Origin: Deltaproteobacteria bacterium
GTDB lineage: Bacteria > Desulfobacterota > SM23-61
Direction of reading: 5' to 3'
NCBI GenBank assembly: GCA_029857975.1
Contig: JAOUFX010000109.1
Coordinates: 1 to 8,008, forward strand
DNA length: 8,008 bases
The notes under the pieces were generated by a model that saw only the letters and a list, made by a program, of their open reading frames with translations, did not search any database and was not told the origin of the DNA. The stretch's first letter is position 1. Every line of letters begins with the position of its first letter. The position numbers and the translations under genes were made by a program. Below, piece by piece: positions 1 through 5,661 of the stretch.

Positions 1-53
1 TACCGATATTCTATCTTCGGTTTGTAAGGGGGCTTGGATCCTTTTTTAGGCAT
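1..53 (-). CDS. 5' end of an unidentified gene running off the left edge
   Basis: Only the first 17 codons are inside the window. They read MPKKGSKPPYKPKIEYR, a lysine- and proline-rich, basic N-terminus. The start is well supported: the minus strand has a full AGGAGG ribosome binding site (plus-strand CCTCCT at 59-64) five bases before the ATG at 51-53. The protein family cannot be told from so few residues. A basic N-terminus could suit a nucleic-acid-binding protein such as a transposase, but nothing confirms that. I am fairly sure that a real gene starts here and not at all sure what it is. Confidence 0.6.
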   Translation of the reverse strand, partial: MPKKGSKPPYKPKIEYR

Positions 54-145
54 TTTGACCTCCTGCGGCTTTCCGCCATCGATAAGTTTTTGTCCGAGGA
101 ATATAGATTATTTAGCATTTTGATGACGATTTGCAAGAGGAATCT

Positions 146-286
146 TCACCCTTGAGCCAAGATTGTCAACCTGCAGATTTCGGGATGAAAGTGTTGAAAT
201 ACTCTCTCTTTGTCTGGCTCCCATCTGATTCCTATCCCAAGCTTGCCGCCTAACAGACGGAAGATTTCATCCGAGAATCCTCGCAT
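146..286 (-). CDS. Doubtful 46-aa ORF, possibly a gene remnant
   Basis: A short minus-strand frame with an ATG at 284-286 and a TGA at 146-148. Its composition looks protein-like, with stretches such as GFSDEIFRLLGGKLG and RWEPDKERVFQHFHPE. The frame stays open upstream of the ATG to about 370, so it may be the tail of a longer decayed gene. A GGGAG lies almost against the ATG, too close for a normal ribosome binding site. It ends 93 bases before the well-supported start at 53. I do not recognise the family. Real gene, remnant or chance frame are all possible. Confidence 0.22.
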   Translation of the reverse strand: MRGFSDEIFRLLGGKLGIGIRWEPDKERVFQHFHPEICRLTILAQG

Positions 287-623
287 TCTCCCGCCCGTCC
301 ATGAATCTATTTGCCTACTTGCCTTGGATTCACAGTAATCACTTCTCCCAGTATTCTTTGAAAAAGCCCATCATCTCGGAAGGAAAAAACATGGAGGAAA
401 TGACGCTGTGAAGAGCAAGATAATTCCCGCCTTTTGTTTGGGCAGAATCTCAGAAGGTTGATGAAGAATCCGTTGGAAAACAAAATGTTAGATTGGTCGA
501 GTTCAGTGCCTATTAAGACCAGGCATGAAAGGAATAGTAAACGCCTATGACCAATCCTTGGCAACTGAATTCACCTACAAATGCGCACTTTTGGGATGCT
601 ACTAGAACTCACGATTACTATAA
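287..623. other. Stretch with no assignable gene
   Basis: All frames were considered here. The longest one, on the minus strand at 307-564, has no ribosome binding site and no recognisable motif. Short coding-like snatches appear in different frames, for example MMGFFKEYWEK on the minus strand ending near 346, which could be frame-disrupted debris of an older gene. No promoter, terminator or repeat could be supported. Confidence 0.4.
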
Positions 624-965
624 GAAAGAAACGATGGGGTCCCCTGCATCCTGGAAGCCGATAGAAGTTCGAAGGAATACCGGAAGAACTGGGCCCGGCT
701 GATCCAGAAGATCTACGAGGTCGATCCCCTGACCTGTCCGAAGTGTCGAGGAATCATGCAGATCATCAGCTTCATCGAAAACCGGGAGGTCATCCAGGCC
801 ATCCTGAAACACCTGGGGCTGTGGCTCGTCAAACCAAGACCCACTCCCAAGGCCCATGCCCCACCTGCCGGATACATCAGAGATCCTTTCTCTCAACTCC
901 CTATGAACGACGATCACCTTTATCGTGACCCCGACTATCCCTGGGATGCTTACCTTCAGTCGTAA
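624..965 (+). pseudogene. C-terminal fragment of an IS91-type transposase
   Basis: The frame opens just after a TAA at 621-623 and runs 113 codons to a TAA at 963-965, with no start codon near its beginning. It matches the C-terminal tail of IS91-family rolling-circle (HUH) transposases as I know them: a WARLIQKIYEVDPLTCPKC segment, with a CPxC pair, then a hydrophobic IISFIE-ILKHLGLW segment and a Tyr/Asp-rich end. Full-length members are around 400 residues, so the HUH catalytic core and N-terminal zinc-binding part are missing. The sense of the preserved end fits the 3' (ori) end being kept. The sequence is visibly more GC-rich than the flanks, which suits an acquired element. The fragment should be inactive. 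Confidence 0.8.
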
Positions 966-1244
966 AGATCAGGAATACGGGGCGGAAGGAACCGGTGTGC
1001 CCCGGTGAGCCTCCAAAACGCCTGCCGGACCTCGGCAAATCGTTGAAAACACCCCCTCGCCCCCTCTACCCCAAAAATCTTCCTAATCCCCGCTGAAAAG
1101 CCCCAAACAAACCCAAGATCTTGTGCTAAAATTTCCTTGACCCACAATTGCCTTTTTTGTATATTTGATCCACCCCAAAGCGAGTTCTTATCAATCAATG
1201 AATACCTTGACGGACAACGCATTAACGAGCACCTTCTGGTGGCG
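966..1244 (+). mobile_element. Probable 3' flank of the IS91-type element
   Basis: No gene is visible. The stretch directly after the transposase stop contains two short perfect inverted repeats, ACCGG/CCGGT near 991-1006 and TGCCG/CGGCA near 1023-1037, then a C-rich run. Rolling-circle IS elements of this type carry hairpin-forming sequence at the end next to the transposase 3' end, so this is plausibly that terminal region. The exact element border cannot be placed from one copy. Confidence 0.35.
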
Positions 1245-1279
1245 GCCCCGGAAAACCTTTCCCAGGCTAGGGGCTTTTT
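1245..1279 (+). terminator. Possible rho-independent terminator
   Basis: A nested inverted repeat: an outer stem GCCCC (1245-1249) with GGGGC (1270-1274), and an inner stem GGAAA (1250-1254) with TTTCC (1258-1262), followed directly by five T residues at 1275-1279. It faces rightward and sits 45 bases before the NfeD-like gene, so it would insulate that gene from transcription coming out of the transposase remnant. The outer stem is short and the 3' side has an unpaired stretch, so strength is uncertain. Confidence 0.4.
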
Positions 1280-1323
1280 AAAGCAGCAAACCTAGCTTCA
1301 GGGCTGATAATCCACGTTTAAAG

Positions 1324-1761
1324 ATGGATCTTAAAGCAAGAAAAATACCCGGGCCGATATATTTAAGATATGTATTGCTCAATATTCCGGAATTGGCGGC
1401 GGTTGTTCTGATTTTAATTATCATTGAGCACTGGACTGTGCTGCCGGTCTGGCTTTTCTGGAGCATTATCGGGTTCTGGATTGTAAAAGATGTCCTACTG
1501 TTTCCCCTTTTGTGGCGGGCCTATGATTGGAATCGGTCCAAACAATCAGGGGCATTGATCGGCGCGCAAGGTATTGCCAAAGAACGACTGGCGCCGTCCG
1601 GTTATGTCTGGATACACGGAGAGCTCTGGCGGGCTGAAAGAATCGGAGAAGGACCGCCGGTTGAAGCCGGGCAGACCGTGCGTGTGGAAAAAATGGAAGG
1701 ACTTACCGTGTTTGTCGTACCGGGTAACACAGAAGGTGGAAGGAGTTTCGCAAGGGTCTGA
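1324..1761 (+). CDS. Short NfeD-family membrane protein
   Basis: The 145-aa product has two hydrophobic segments, about residues 17-36 and 41-63, ending in a positively charged stretch, then a soluble C-terminal part at about 79-135. The C-terminal part fits the NfeD OB-fold pattern: G-x-x-G-x-A-xx-x-L-x-P-S-G (80-93), then GELWRAERIGEGPPVEAGQTVRV-type spacing with the conserved Gly and Val, closing on GLTVFVVP. NfeD proteins act at the membrane; long forms are processed by or paired with stomatin/SPFH proteins and proteases. Short forms of about 140-150 aa like this one usually sit beside an SPFH gene, but none is present here. The ATG at 1324 lacks a clear ribosome binding site, and the frame is open upstream only to a TAA near 1275. 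The stop overlaps the start of the next small gene. Confidence 0.75.
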   Translation: MDLKARKIPGPIYLRYVLLNIPELAAVVLILIIIEHWTVLPVWLFWSIIGFWIVKDVLLFPLLWRAYDWNRSKQSGALIGAQGIAKERLAPSGYVWIHGELWRAERIGEGPPVEAGQTVRVEKMEGLTVFVVPGNTEGGRSFARV

Positions 1762-1946
1762 ATAATGAAGACCAGCAGGCATTTGGTCGCCTTTTCGACC
1801 GGGCCAAAATGCATACCAGTGCCGGAGTTTATATGTCGCATCCCTGGCCATTGGAAACAATTCTCCTCTCCATCTGCCTGGAACACGAAAAAATGCTCGG
1901 CGATATTATGAGTAAGATTAAGGGAAAAGAAGGGGAAAAAGATTAA
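1758..1946 (+). CDS. Small conserved-looking protein coupled to the NfeD-like gene, CTG start
   Basis: This frame lies in a different phase from the NfeD-like gene and ends at a TAA at 1944-1946. From a CTG at 1758 it gives 62 residues: an N-terminal acidic part with FGRLFDRAKMHTSAGVYM, a central SHPWPLETILLSICLEHEKM segment with amphipathic helix character, and a Lys/Glu-rich tail. The composition is protein-like and no longer frame competes on this strand. The CTG overlaps the upstream TGA as CTGA, and an AGGAG lies at 1741-1745, twelve bases before. The first in-frame ATG is at 1810 and lacks a ribosome binding site. The family is unknown to me; there are no transmembrane or signal features. 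Translational coupling with the NfeD-like gene is inferred from the overlap. Confidence 0.5.
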   Translation: MNNEDQQAFGRLFDRAKMHTSAGVYMSHPWPLETILLSICLEHEKMLGDIMSKIKGKEGEKD

Positions 1947-2000
1947 CCAAATACCATATTCAGCATGCCAGCGACCATATGTCAAACGCGATAGCTGCAT

Positions 2001-2022
2001 GGGTCAAGAGTAGACTTGACCC
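2001..2022. repeat. REP-like perfect hairpin between convergent genes
   Basis: A perfect 8-bp inverted repeat, GGGTCAAG (2001-2008) and CTTGACCC (2015-2022), with loop AGTAGA. It lies between the stop of the plus-strand gene at 1946 and the stop of the minus-strand CDF gene at 2081. Its GGGTCAAG/CTTGACCC form resembles repetitive extragenic palindromes that accompany REP-associated tyrosine transposases in many environmental genomes. It may also serve as a transcription barrier between the convergent genes. Confidence 0.55.
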
Positions 2023-2047
2023 CTTTAAGAGTAGACTTGACCCCTTT
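2006..2047. repeat. Two exact 21-bp tandem repeats
   Basis: A 21-bp unit at 2006-2026 recurs exactly at 2027-2047. Its core is GTAGACTTGACCCCTTT. Degenerate continuations of the CCCCTTT part follow to about 2071 (TTACCCCTTTAGACCCCTTT). The first unit overlaps the perfect hairpin at 2001-2022, and the second lacks the left GGGTC arm, so the array looks like slippage duplication of one REP-like half. Confidence 0.7.
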
Positions 2048-2080
2048 ACTTTACCCCTTTAGACCCCTTTACAAAAAACA

Positions 2081-3097
2081 TTAATGCGTATGGGGGGGCA
2101 AATTGTCGTGGGCATGTTCAGGGGAACGATGGTATTTCTCGCCAGATGAATTTACCGGATCAACATGGATGATGGCATCGGAAAGATAACGTAGATGATG
2201 CAAAAGCTGATGGCGCACATCTTGGGCGATCTGGTGCCCACTCTCAACGGAAAGTTCCGGATCAACGGCGATATTCACCTCTGCATGAAGCCGATGCCCT
2301 AACCATCTTACCCTTACTTCAGAGGCATCTTGTACTCCAGGGATATGATTTATCGCGTGTTTAATCTCATCCAATACCTCAGGGTCTATTCCATCCAGCA
2401 GGCGGGTGAACACTGTCTTGCCGGAATCCCATACGATGCGGACGATGGCAGCAGTGATAAGAAGGCCCACAATGGGATCTGCCAAAGGGAATCCTAACCA
2501 CACGCCTATCGCACCGAAGAGGACGGCCAGGCTGGTCATTCCATCCACACGGGCATGATAACCATCCGCAATGAGCGCAGCGCTACCAATCTCTTTGCCC
2601 ACTCTGATGCGGAATATCGCTATAGCTTCATTGCCTAGGAAACCAATTACTGAAGCCATAATCACTGCCCAAAGGCGCTCTACGGTTTGTGGGTGCAAGA
2701 GACGATTTAAGGATTCATAGCCAGCAAGGAGGGCGCTCATTAAAATGGTAAGTACGATTGCGACACCCGCCAAGTCTTCCACCCGACCATAGCCATAGGT
2801 AAACCGATTACTAGGTTTCCTCCGGGCAAGCCTAAAGGCAATCCAAAGCGGTATAGCGGTAGCAGCGTCCCCGATATTATGGACCGTATCGGCGAGGAGG
2901 GCCACGCTACCGGTGAAGTAGACGATAATAACCTGAAACAGGGCTGTTGCGAGCAGACCAAGGAATGACCATTTGATAGCCCAAATTCCCCGTTGAGTGG
3001 TAAATAAAACCGGGTCAATGACCCCATGCGAATGGCCAAGTTTGTCATGCGGTCGGCTGTGGCTGCGCGTTTCTTTGTGGGAGTTTGTAAAAAACAC
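2081..3097 (-). CDS. Cation diffusion facilitator family transporter, probably zinc-type
   Basis: The 338-aa product is an inner-membrane metal/proton antiporter of the CDF family. Hydrophobic segments cover roughly residues 38-225. The binding-site pairs are visible: TVHNIGDA in the second membrane segment gives H73 and D77, and ADGYHARVD in the fifth gives H181 and D185, the HxxxD/HxxxD arrangement usually linked to Zn2+ or Cd2+. FTYGYGRVE (99-107) is the typical loop motif. The cytoplasmic domain (about 230-315) ends in the familiar IIHVDP. Both ends are His-rich: eight His among the first 24 residues and six among the last 16, which may help gather metal. The start is a GTG at 3097; an upstream in-frame TGA bounds it, and the nearest ribosome-binding-like GACGAG is about 11 bases away. 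The gene stands alone, with the remnant at 3148-3426 just upstream. Confidence 0.93.
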   Translation of the reverse strand: MFFTNSHKETRSHSRPHDKLGHSHGVIDPVLFTTQRGIWAIKWSFLGLLATALFQVIIVYFTGSVALLADTVHNIGDAATAIPLWIAFRLARRKPSNRFTYGYGRVEDLAGVAIVLTILMSALLAGYESLNRLLHPQTVERLWAVIMASVIGFLGNEAIAIFRIRVGKEIGSAALIADGYHARVDGMTSLAVLFGAIGVWLGFPLADPIVGLLITAAIVRIVWDSGKTVFTRLLDGIDPEVLDEIKHAINHIPGVQDASEVRVRWLGHRLHAEVNIAVDPELSVESGHQIAQDVRHQLLHHLRYLSDAIIHVDPVNSSGEKYHRSPEHAHDNLPPHTH

Positions 3098-3147
3098 AGC
3101 AGAATGTACTCGTCACCTGGGCTGAAGGCAAAACTTTGAAAATGAAC

Positions 3148-3426
3148 TCAAAACAGCCTTTGCTGCTTCTCCTTATGGAGCCGCTCGACGATCTTCTGCG
3201 CGATCAGGGGGGTGTTGCCGCCGGCACGGTTATTGATGATGACATTGACCTGGACCTTGTCCTTTACGGCCTCGTCTACGATTCTTGCCGTGTCCTTGAT
3301 CATCTCCGGATCCAGCATGCCGCTGACCATTGTGTCAAAGCGGAACTCCTTGGCATAGGATTCCTCATAGCCCATCCGCAGGGGAGTTCGGCAGTCAAGG
3401 CAAAAATTCGAGGCAATTTGACGATC
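3148..3426 (-). pseudogene. C-terminal remnant of an unidentified, possibly DUF72-like protein
   Basis: The frame ends naturally with a TGA at 3148-3150 and is open back to a TGA at 3427-3429, with an internal ATG at 3373-3375 that lacks a ribosome binding site. The residues before that ATG (NFCLDCRTPLR) look like continuing protein, so the gene seems truncated rather than short. The end has a DPEMIKDTARIVDEAVKDK helix, a VNVIINNRAGGN strand and turn, and a final IAQKIVERL helix. That order, a helix then a hydrophobic strand running into NN and a last helix, resembles the C-terminus of DUF72 (YecE-type) barrel proteins, but the CxxC just upstream is not expected there. It stops 51 bases before the CDF start and may once have led that transcript. 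Identity is tentative. Confidence 0.45.
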
Positions 3427-3450
3427 TCAAAATGATAGAGATCGTGCCAT
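3421..3450 (-). promoter_or_regulatory. Inverted repeat overlapping a TGGCACG box
   Basis: A perfect 8-bp inverted repeat, ACGATCTC (3421-3428) and GAGATCGT (3438-3445), with a 9-base spacer. Its right arm overlaps an ATGGCACG box on the minus strand (3443-3450) that matches the recurring boxes at four other intergenic sites in this window. The sequence following the box, ATCTCT, also matches the one at 6455-6471. The -12 GC expected for sigma-54 is absent, so this is either a decayed promoter or an operator-like site. Confidence 0.3.
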
Positions 3451-3640
3451 GTACGAAACTTGAGAATTTGCCCACATTATTGCATAAATGGTTTGAATAA
3501 AGCCACTTCGGGTTCTCCAAAATACCCCAAAGGCAAATTAGGAATGGACCATCTGCCCCCTAACAAATGCGTTGATTAAATAATCGATCTCCTCTTTTTT
3601 ATGGCAGCATGCTTTCTAATTTCAACCTTATCTATCGCTC

Positions 3641-4432
3641 TCACTTGATGTCCCATTTAAGAAAGGAATAAGGTGCAAATGCCATAGGATCCAATTCCGC
3701 TACTATTTTCCCTTTCAGCATTGAATTGTTTCCTCGCATATAAATGGCACCCAAAACCCGCACAACTTCCACTTCATACCACGGATCGTAATCCGAATGC
3801 CGGAGATTCACTTGCGCCTCCCCAATACTGATCTCAACAGGACGCAAAATTACTTCCTCCCGGACAAGTCGCGGATTATAATCAAAACCTCCTCCTTCCG
3901 GAGAAGGAAAGTGCTTAAAATTAAATGTAACGATGCTAAATTGGCTCTCAAGGCTAAAGTATTCTTTAAAAATTGCAGCGGAATCATTCGAATTGAAATT
4001 TCCCGTTAGCTTAGCCTGCAACTCCATAAATCGAATATTGCGTCGCTCCGTCCACCCTCCGGCAGTGTCTCCTTCTCGCTTAAACTCGATTTTAGCCATC
4101 TTTTTAGGATACCCATAAAACTCTCGCCCACCAGCCATGGCTATATCGTTTGTGACCGGCATTGATAGGCAGTACATACCCCGCTCTTCTGCAAATTGTG
4201 CCGCTAAAAAGAGAGCACTTTCGGAATAAGTTACGTCAAAATTGGTTCTCGGATAATCAGCAAGAAATGCAAGGACGATGGGCCTTTTATCGGGGTTAAG
4301 GGGAGGAGGAAGCAATTTCGAAATAATTTCCGGTTTCGTTTCCCACATGACTGCGAGCATTTTTGCATCATAAAAATCAGCTGTTTCACGGAGATTCTTT
4401 AAAAGCTCTTCTAAAGTTTTTACAAACCCCAT
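3641..4432 (-). CDS. Acetoacetate decarboxylase family protein
   Basis: The start is placed at the ATG at 4430-4432 because GGAGGG (plus-strand 4440-4445) lies seven bases upstream; the in-frame ATG 15 bases earlier overlaps that ribosome binding site and is unlikely. This gives 263 residues, close to the usual 245-265. The family signature is GGREFYGYPKKMAKIEF at about 101-117, where one of the paired lysines (K110/K111) is the Schiff-base lysine of true acetoacetate decarboxylases, and the conserved acidic residue lies in TYSESALF near residue 71. Known members decarboxylate acetoacetate, while many relatives handle other beta-keto acids or act as aldolase-dehydratases, so the substrate is open. 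It is cytoplasmic. The nearest gene upstream is the EthD-like gene, 609 bases away, so it is a separate unit with its own promoter. Confidence 0.88.
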   Translation of the reverse strand: MGFVKTLEELLKNLRETADFYDAKMLAVMWETKPEIISKLLPPPLNPDKRPIVLAFLADYPRTNFDVTYSESALFLAAQFAEERGMYCLSMPVTNDIAMAGGREFYGYPKKMAKIEFKREGDTAGGWTERRNIRFMELQAKLTGNFNSNDSAAIFKEYFSLESQFSIVTFNFKHFPSPEGGGFDYNPRLVREEVILRPVEISIGEAQVNLRHSDYDPWYEVEVVRVLGAIYMRGNNSMLKGKIVAELDPMAFAPYSFLKWDIK

Positions 4433-4590
4433 AAGATGTCCCTCCATTCTGATTTTTAGTTTTTTTGTAGAGTAAATGTTCAGAGATCTTTGCTTTTAAA
4501 AACCCCTGAAAACAGCTTTTCATACTACAACACGGAAGAGGGGATATTATGTTGGAGGTATCTTCGAACAAAGGATAGTCTACAATTCGA

Positions 4591-4618
4591 ATGGTATCAA
4601 GATTGCGAATTCTGTCAA
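4591..4618 (-). promoter_or_regulatory. Candidate sigma-70 promoter of the decarboxylase gene
   Basis: On the minus strand a perfect -35 TTGACA (plus 4613-4618) is followed after 16 bases by TACCAT (4591-4596), a modest -10. The start point would fall near 4584, leaving an untranslated leader of about 150 bases before the decarboxylase. The region around is AT-rich. No other promoter of comparable quality is visible in this gap. Confidence 0.4.
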
Positions 4619-4719
4619 GGGGTTTCTGTCTACCTTTAAGGTTGCGTTTTTAAAATTAAATCAAAAGCGAGTACCATGTATTGGGGGAGGGCCGACGATC
4701 AACTCCCAGGTTCTGTTAA

Positions 4720-4882
4720 CGTGCCAATGTCCGCACCTGGCCAAAATTCCTGAAATGAAAAGTATATCCAAACATCATTGAATATCGATTGAAATCTACG
4801 CCGATCCGCAAAATTTATCAACTGAAGAGTTCAGGAAGAACTCCCCGTTTTTCCATGGAAATTTTACACTCCTGCCGAATTT
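4720..4882. repeat. Diverged intergenic repeat, copy C
   Basis: This stretch aligns along its whole length with 7700-7860. Shared blocks include TCCGCACCTGGC, GAAATGAAAAGTATATCC, GAAATCTAC, CAGGAAGAA and CCGAATT, in the same order and nearly the same spacing, with one 3-base length difference. On the minus strand its end carries TTGGCACG (plus 4720-4727). Differences between the copies do not favour any codon position and this copy has a stop in the best plus-strand frame, so it looks like decaying or non-coding repeat rather than a gene. The 4883-5041 stretch next to it shows nothing further. Confidence 0.65.
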
Positions 4883-5041
4883 AACCCATTCACTCACAAA
4901 GTGGGATAAACCCCATCCGCCCTTCTCCCAATCCGTCTCGATCATACTGTGAGGTTCTGGGTTGACGCCTAAACTGTCGTGCAAGTCTACAGAAACTGAA
5001 ATCCGCCGAACTGCTAATGGTGGCGTACAGTGCCAGCGTTA

Positions 5042-5353
5042 CTATATTTTCACTTCACTGATCTGAATCGTGGGCTTGATGTCGGTGTAATTCGGTATAT
5101 CTCCCATAATCGCCCCGGCGTGAGGCCCGAAGGCGGTTTGAAATGCCTCCACCGAATCGAAATATAAATGGCCCATTGCGATATAGGTCGCCCGAGATCC
5201 GGTCTCTACACCGCTCAATCCCTGTTCTACAGCTCCGCCCTTTAACGCAGCCCCTAACTTTTGCTGAACCATTGGTATGTGCTTATTACAGTAGTACTCC
5301 ATTTCGAATTTTTTGCCTTCTTCATTCGGATAAAACACGCTGACTTTGATCAT
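5042..5353 (-). CDS. EthD family small protein
   Basis: The start ATG (5351-5353) has a strong AAAGGAGG ribosome binding site (plus 5361-5368), so the 48 bases of open frame further upstream are not part of it. The product has 103 residues and the ferredoxin-like dimeric alpha/beta-barrel pattern of the EthD family: MIKVSVFYPN strand, then EMEYYCNKHIPMV with the conserved Tyr and His (residues 20-28), a GLSG turn, the AMGHLYFDSVEAFQTAF strand and helix, and a PNYTDIKPTIQISEV end. EthD itself was found in an ether-degradation cluster; relatives are decarboxylases or reductase-like accessory proteins, and the reaction of this one is unknown. It is cytoplasmic. Its upstream region is module A, with a terminator between promoter and gene, which suggests control by attenuation. 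Confidence 0.88.
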   Translation of the reverse strand: MIKVSVFYPNEEGKKFEMEYYCNKHIPMVQQKLGAALKGGAVEQGLSGVETGSRATYIAMGHLYFDSVEAFQTAFGPHAGAIMGDIPNYTDIKPTIQISEVKI

Positions 5354-5466
5354 TTTTTTGCCTCCTTTATTGCTATAGTTACTGGGCCGGCGGTTGCCCA
5401 AAGTATCCCGTAATTCATGTTACCACTGGAACTCAGATGGATATAAGGCCTGCCTTTTTGAGAGCT

Positions 5467-5507
5467 AAAAAAGCCTCCAAAAGGGTTTTGAACCCCATAG
5501 GAGGCTT
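5467..5507 (-). terminator. Strong intrinsic terminator inside the EthD leader
   Basis: On the minus strand AAGCCTCC pairs with GGAGGCTT (plus-strand arms 5500-5507 and 5471-5478), enclosing a second stem GGGTT/AACCC, and the 3' arm runs into six T residues (A run at 5467-5472). The T run is only on the leftward-reading strand. It lies 114 bases before the EthD start and downstream of the promoters at 5608-5661, so unregulated transcription should stop before the gene. Confidence 0.75.
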
Positions 5508-5601
5508 CATATCGGCACCTTCCGGAAACTCCATCTCATACTGCACCCCAGAAGGTTAGTGGTTGGGTTGTAAGGTTAAATTGAAACGGGCGAGATACAA
5601 C
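5467..5601 (-). ncRNA. Candidate small RNA or attenuated leader, copy A
   Basis: From the predicted sigma-70 start near 5601 to the terminator T run at 5467 the transcript would be about 135 nt. Its last 60 bases before the hairpin are the best conserved between modules A and B. It contains a TTCCGGAA palindrome and a potential 25-codon ORF (5433-5510) that starts MKPP behind GGAAGG and whose first codons form the 5' arm of the terminator. It resembles no riboswitch class that I can recognise. A free small RNA, a leader controlling the EthD gene, or an inert repeat would all fit. Confidence 0.4.
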
Positions 5602-5607
5602 AATGCA

Positions 5608-5635
5608 AAATTACTCTTGTCTGAAAAAAAGTCAA
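5608..5635 (-). promoter_or_regulatory. Sigma-70-type promoter of module A
   Basis: TTGACT (plus 5630-5635) and TAATTT (5608-5613), 16 bases apart, on the minus strand. The corresponding position in module B has TTGACG and TATTTA, 17 bases apart, so both boxes are kept while the spacer between them has changed. Confidence 0.45.
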
Positions 5636-5644
5636 GAGGAAAAT

Positions 5645-5661
5645 AGCGGAGTACGTGCCAA
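5645..5661 (-). promoter_or_regulatory. Sigma-54-like -24/-12 promoter of module A
   Basis: The minus strand reads TTGGCACG, four bases, then CCGCT. It keeps the GG-N10-GC core of sigma-54 promoters, with a textbook -24 box (5654-5661) and a weaker -12 box (5645-5649). Transcription would start near 5634. No enhancer-binding protein gene is present in the window. The box could instead be an operator just upstream of the sigma-70 promoter. Confidence 0.45.

Noticed and set aside
618..917. Minus-strand 99-codon ORF
   Set aside because: It is antisense to the recognised IS91-type transposase tail and owes its length to the GC-rich codons of that strand.
2001..2071. CRISPR array
   Set aside because: The 21-bp units are directly adjacent with no spacers, and only two are exact.
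3136..3435. Plus-strand 99-codon ORF
   Set aside because: It is the opposite-strand shadow of the more protein-like minus-strand remnant with the VNVIINNRAGGN segment.
4386..4571. Minus-strand ORF overlapping the start of the decarboxylase gene
   Set aside because: It overlaps the decarboxylase in another frame, has no ribosome binding site, and lies across the predicted leader.
5030..5036. A sixth sigma-54-like box (TGGCAC on the minus strand, near 5030)
   Set aside because: The following GC lies eight instead of ten bases after the GG, the site is directly downstream of the EthD stop, and its flanks do not match the other five.
5433..5600. Long reading of modules A and B as coding remnants of a shared protein (frame with FPE-x-A-x-MKPP)
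   Set aside because: The shared frame is broken by a 2-base length difference in the G run and a stop in copy A, and differences between the copies are not concentrated at third codon positions. Only the short MKPP-start ORFs are kept as a possibility.
5467..5600. Known riboswitch class (for example cyclic-di-GMP) in the EthD leader
   Set aside because: A short AAGCCTCC resemblance is not enough; the other conserved blocks of such riboswitches are absent.
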